Shown in pieces: positions 13,752-13,831 of a stretch of 13,831 nucleotides of DNA (its first letter is position 1; each line of letters opens with the position of its first letter). The DNA lies in the NCBI GenBank assembly GCA_021372715.1, contig JAJFTX010000174.1, forward strand, positions 1-13,831. The letters are read 5' to 3'. Below the pieces are notes generated by a model. It did not search any database. It saw nothing but the letters and a program-made list of their open reading frames with translations, and had not been told where the DNA came from. Made by a program: the position numbers and the translations under genes. The stretch comes from Methanobacterium sp. (lineage in GTDB: Archaea; Methanobacteriota; Methanobacteria; Methanobacteriales; Methanobacteriaceae).

Positions 13752-13831
13752 TAAAAGCTAACCAGATTGTGTAAGTGTCCCGGTAATATTTTCTTTTTCT
13801 AGTTAGAATACATTTTTTTTATTTTATTTTA
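13752..13831 (+). repeat. Dispersed repeat copy 9 (runs to window edge)
   Basis: AAAAGCTAACCAGATTGTGT (13753-13772), then AAGTGTCCCGGTAATATTTTC (13773-13793 in parts), is a close core match followed by a T-rich tail that may continue past the window. It is about 120-140 bp upstream of the MFS start. Confidence 0.6.

Noticed and set aside
844..13831. CRISPR array or insertion-sequence ends
   Set aside because: Repeat copies are 0.7-3.7 kb apart, diverged, and not regularly spaced. No cas genes, transposase or flanking inverted repeats/target duplications are visible.

Overview
The window looks like a mesophilic methanogenic archaeon of the Methanobacteriales, probably Methanobacterium or a close relative. 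The rRNA sequence is archaeal, the intergenic DNA is very AT-rich, and many promoters read as archaeal TATA boxes close to the start codon. Alba, TRAM-domain, DUF169, DUF362/ferredoxin and DUF5518-like proteins fit this group. The genus is an inference; the archaeal origin is secure.

Positions 1-900 hold the end of an rRNA operon on the + strand: the 3' end of 23S rRNA, 5S rRNA and a T-rich stop. Two perfect or near-perfect stem-loops follow, then a separately promoted structured RNA at about 721-870. This RNA folds as a two-hairpin H/ACA guide, with an ACA after hairpin I and an ATA after hairpin II. Its pockets match two classic archaeal 23S pseudouridine sites (E. coli numbering U2586 and U1917). 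It therefore appears to guide modification of the rRNA encoded just upstream.

Positions 900-4800 are a loose accessory region: an HXXEE membrane protein, a decayed histidine-kinase fragment, a PAP2-like membrane protein that has lost key catalytic residues, and a divergent MarR regulator / DUF169 pair with a perfect 16-bp palindrome between them. A YwbE-family small protein closes the region.

Positions 4870-8010 are a minus-strand cluster: TetR regulator, membrane-anchored metallophosphoesterase, DUF362 protein with two [4Fe-4S] motifs, then the remains of a bile-acid/sodium symporter-family gene. The first three look like one operon. Positions 8300-9540 hold a small membrane protein, Alba and a TRAM-domain protein. 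Positions 10026-13638 hold two paralogous DHA2-type MFS exporters flanking a DUF5518-like membrane protein; the first exporter has a perfect dyad over its TATA box.

The most unusual signal is a family of at least nine dispersed, imperfect intergenic repeats. The core is about 40 bp and the longer copies run to about 100-120 bp. All are on the + strand whichever way the neighbouring genes point. One copy is fused to the 3' end of the H/ACA RNA. I do not recognise this family.
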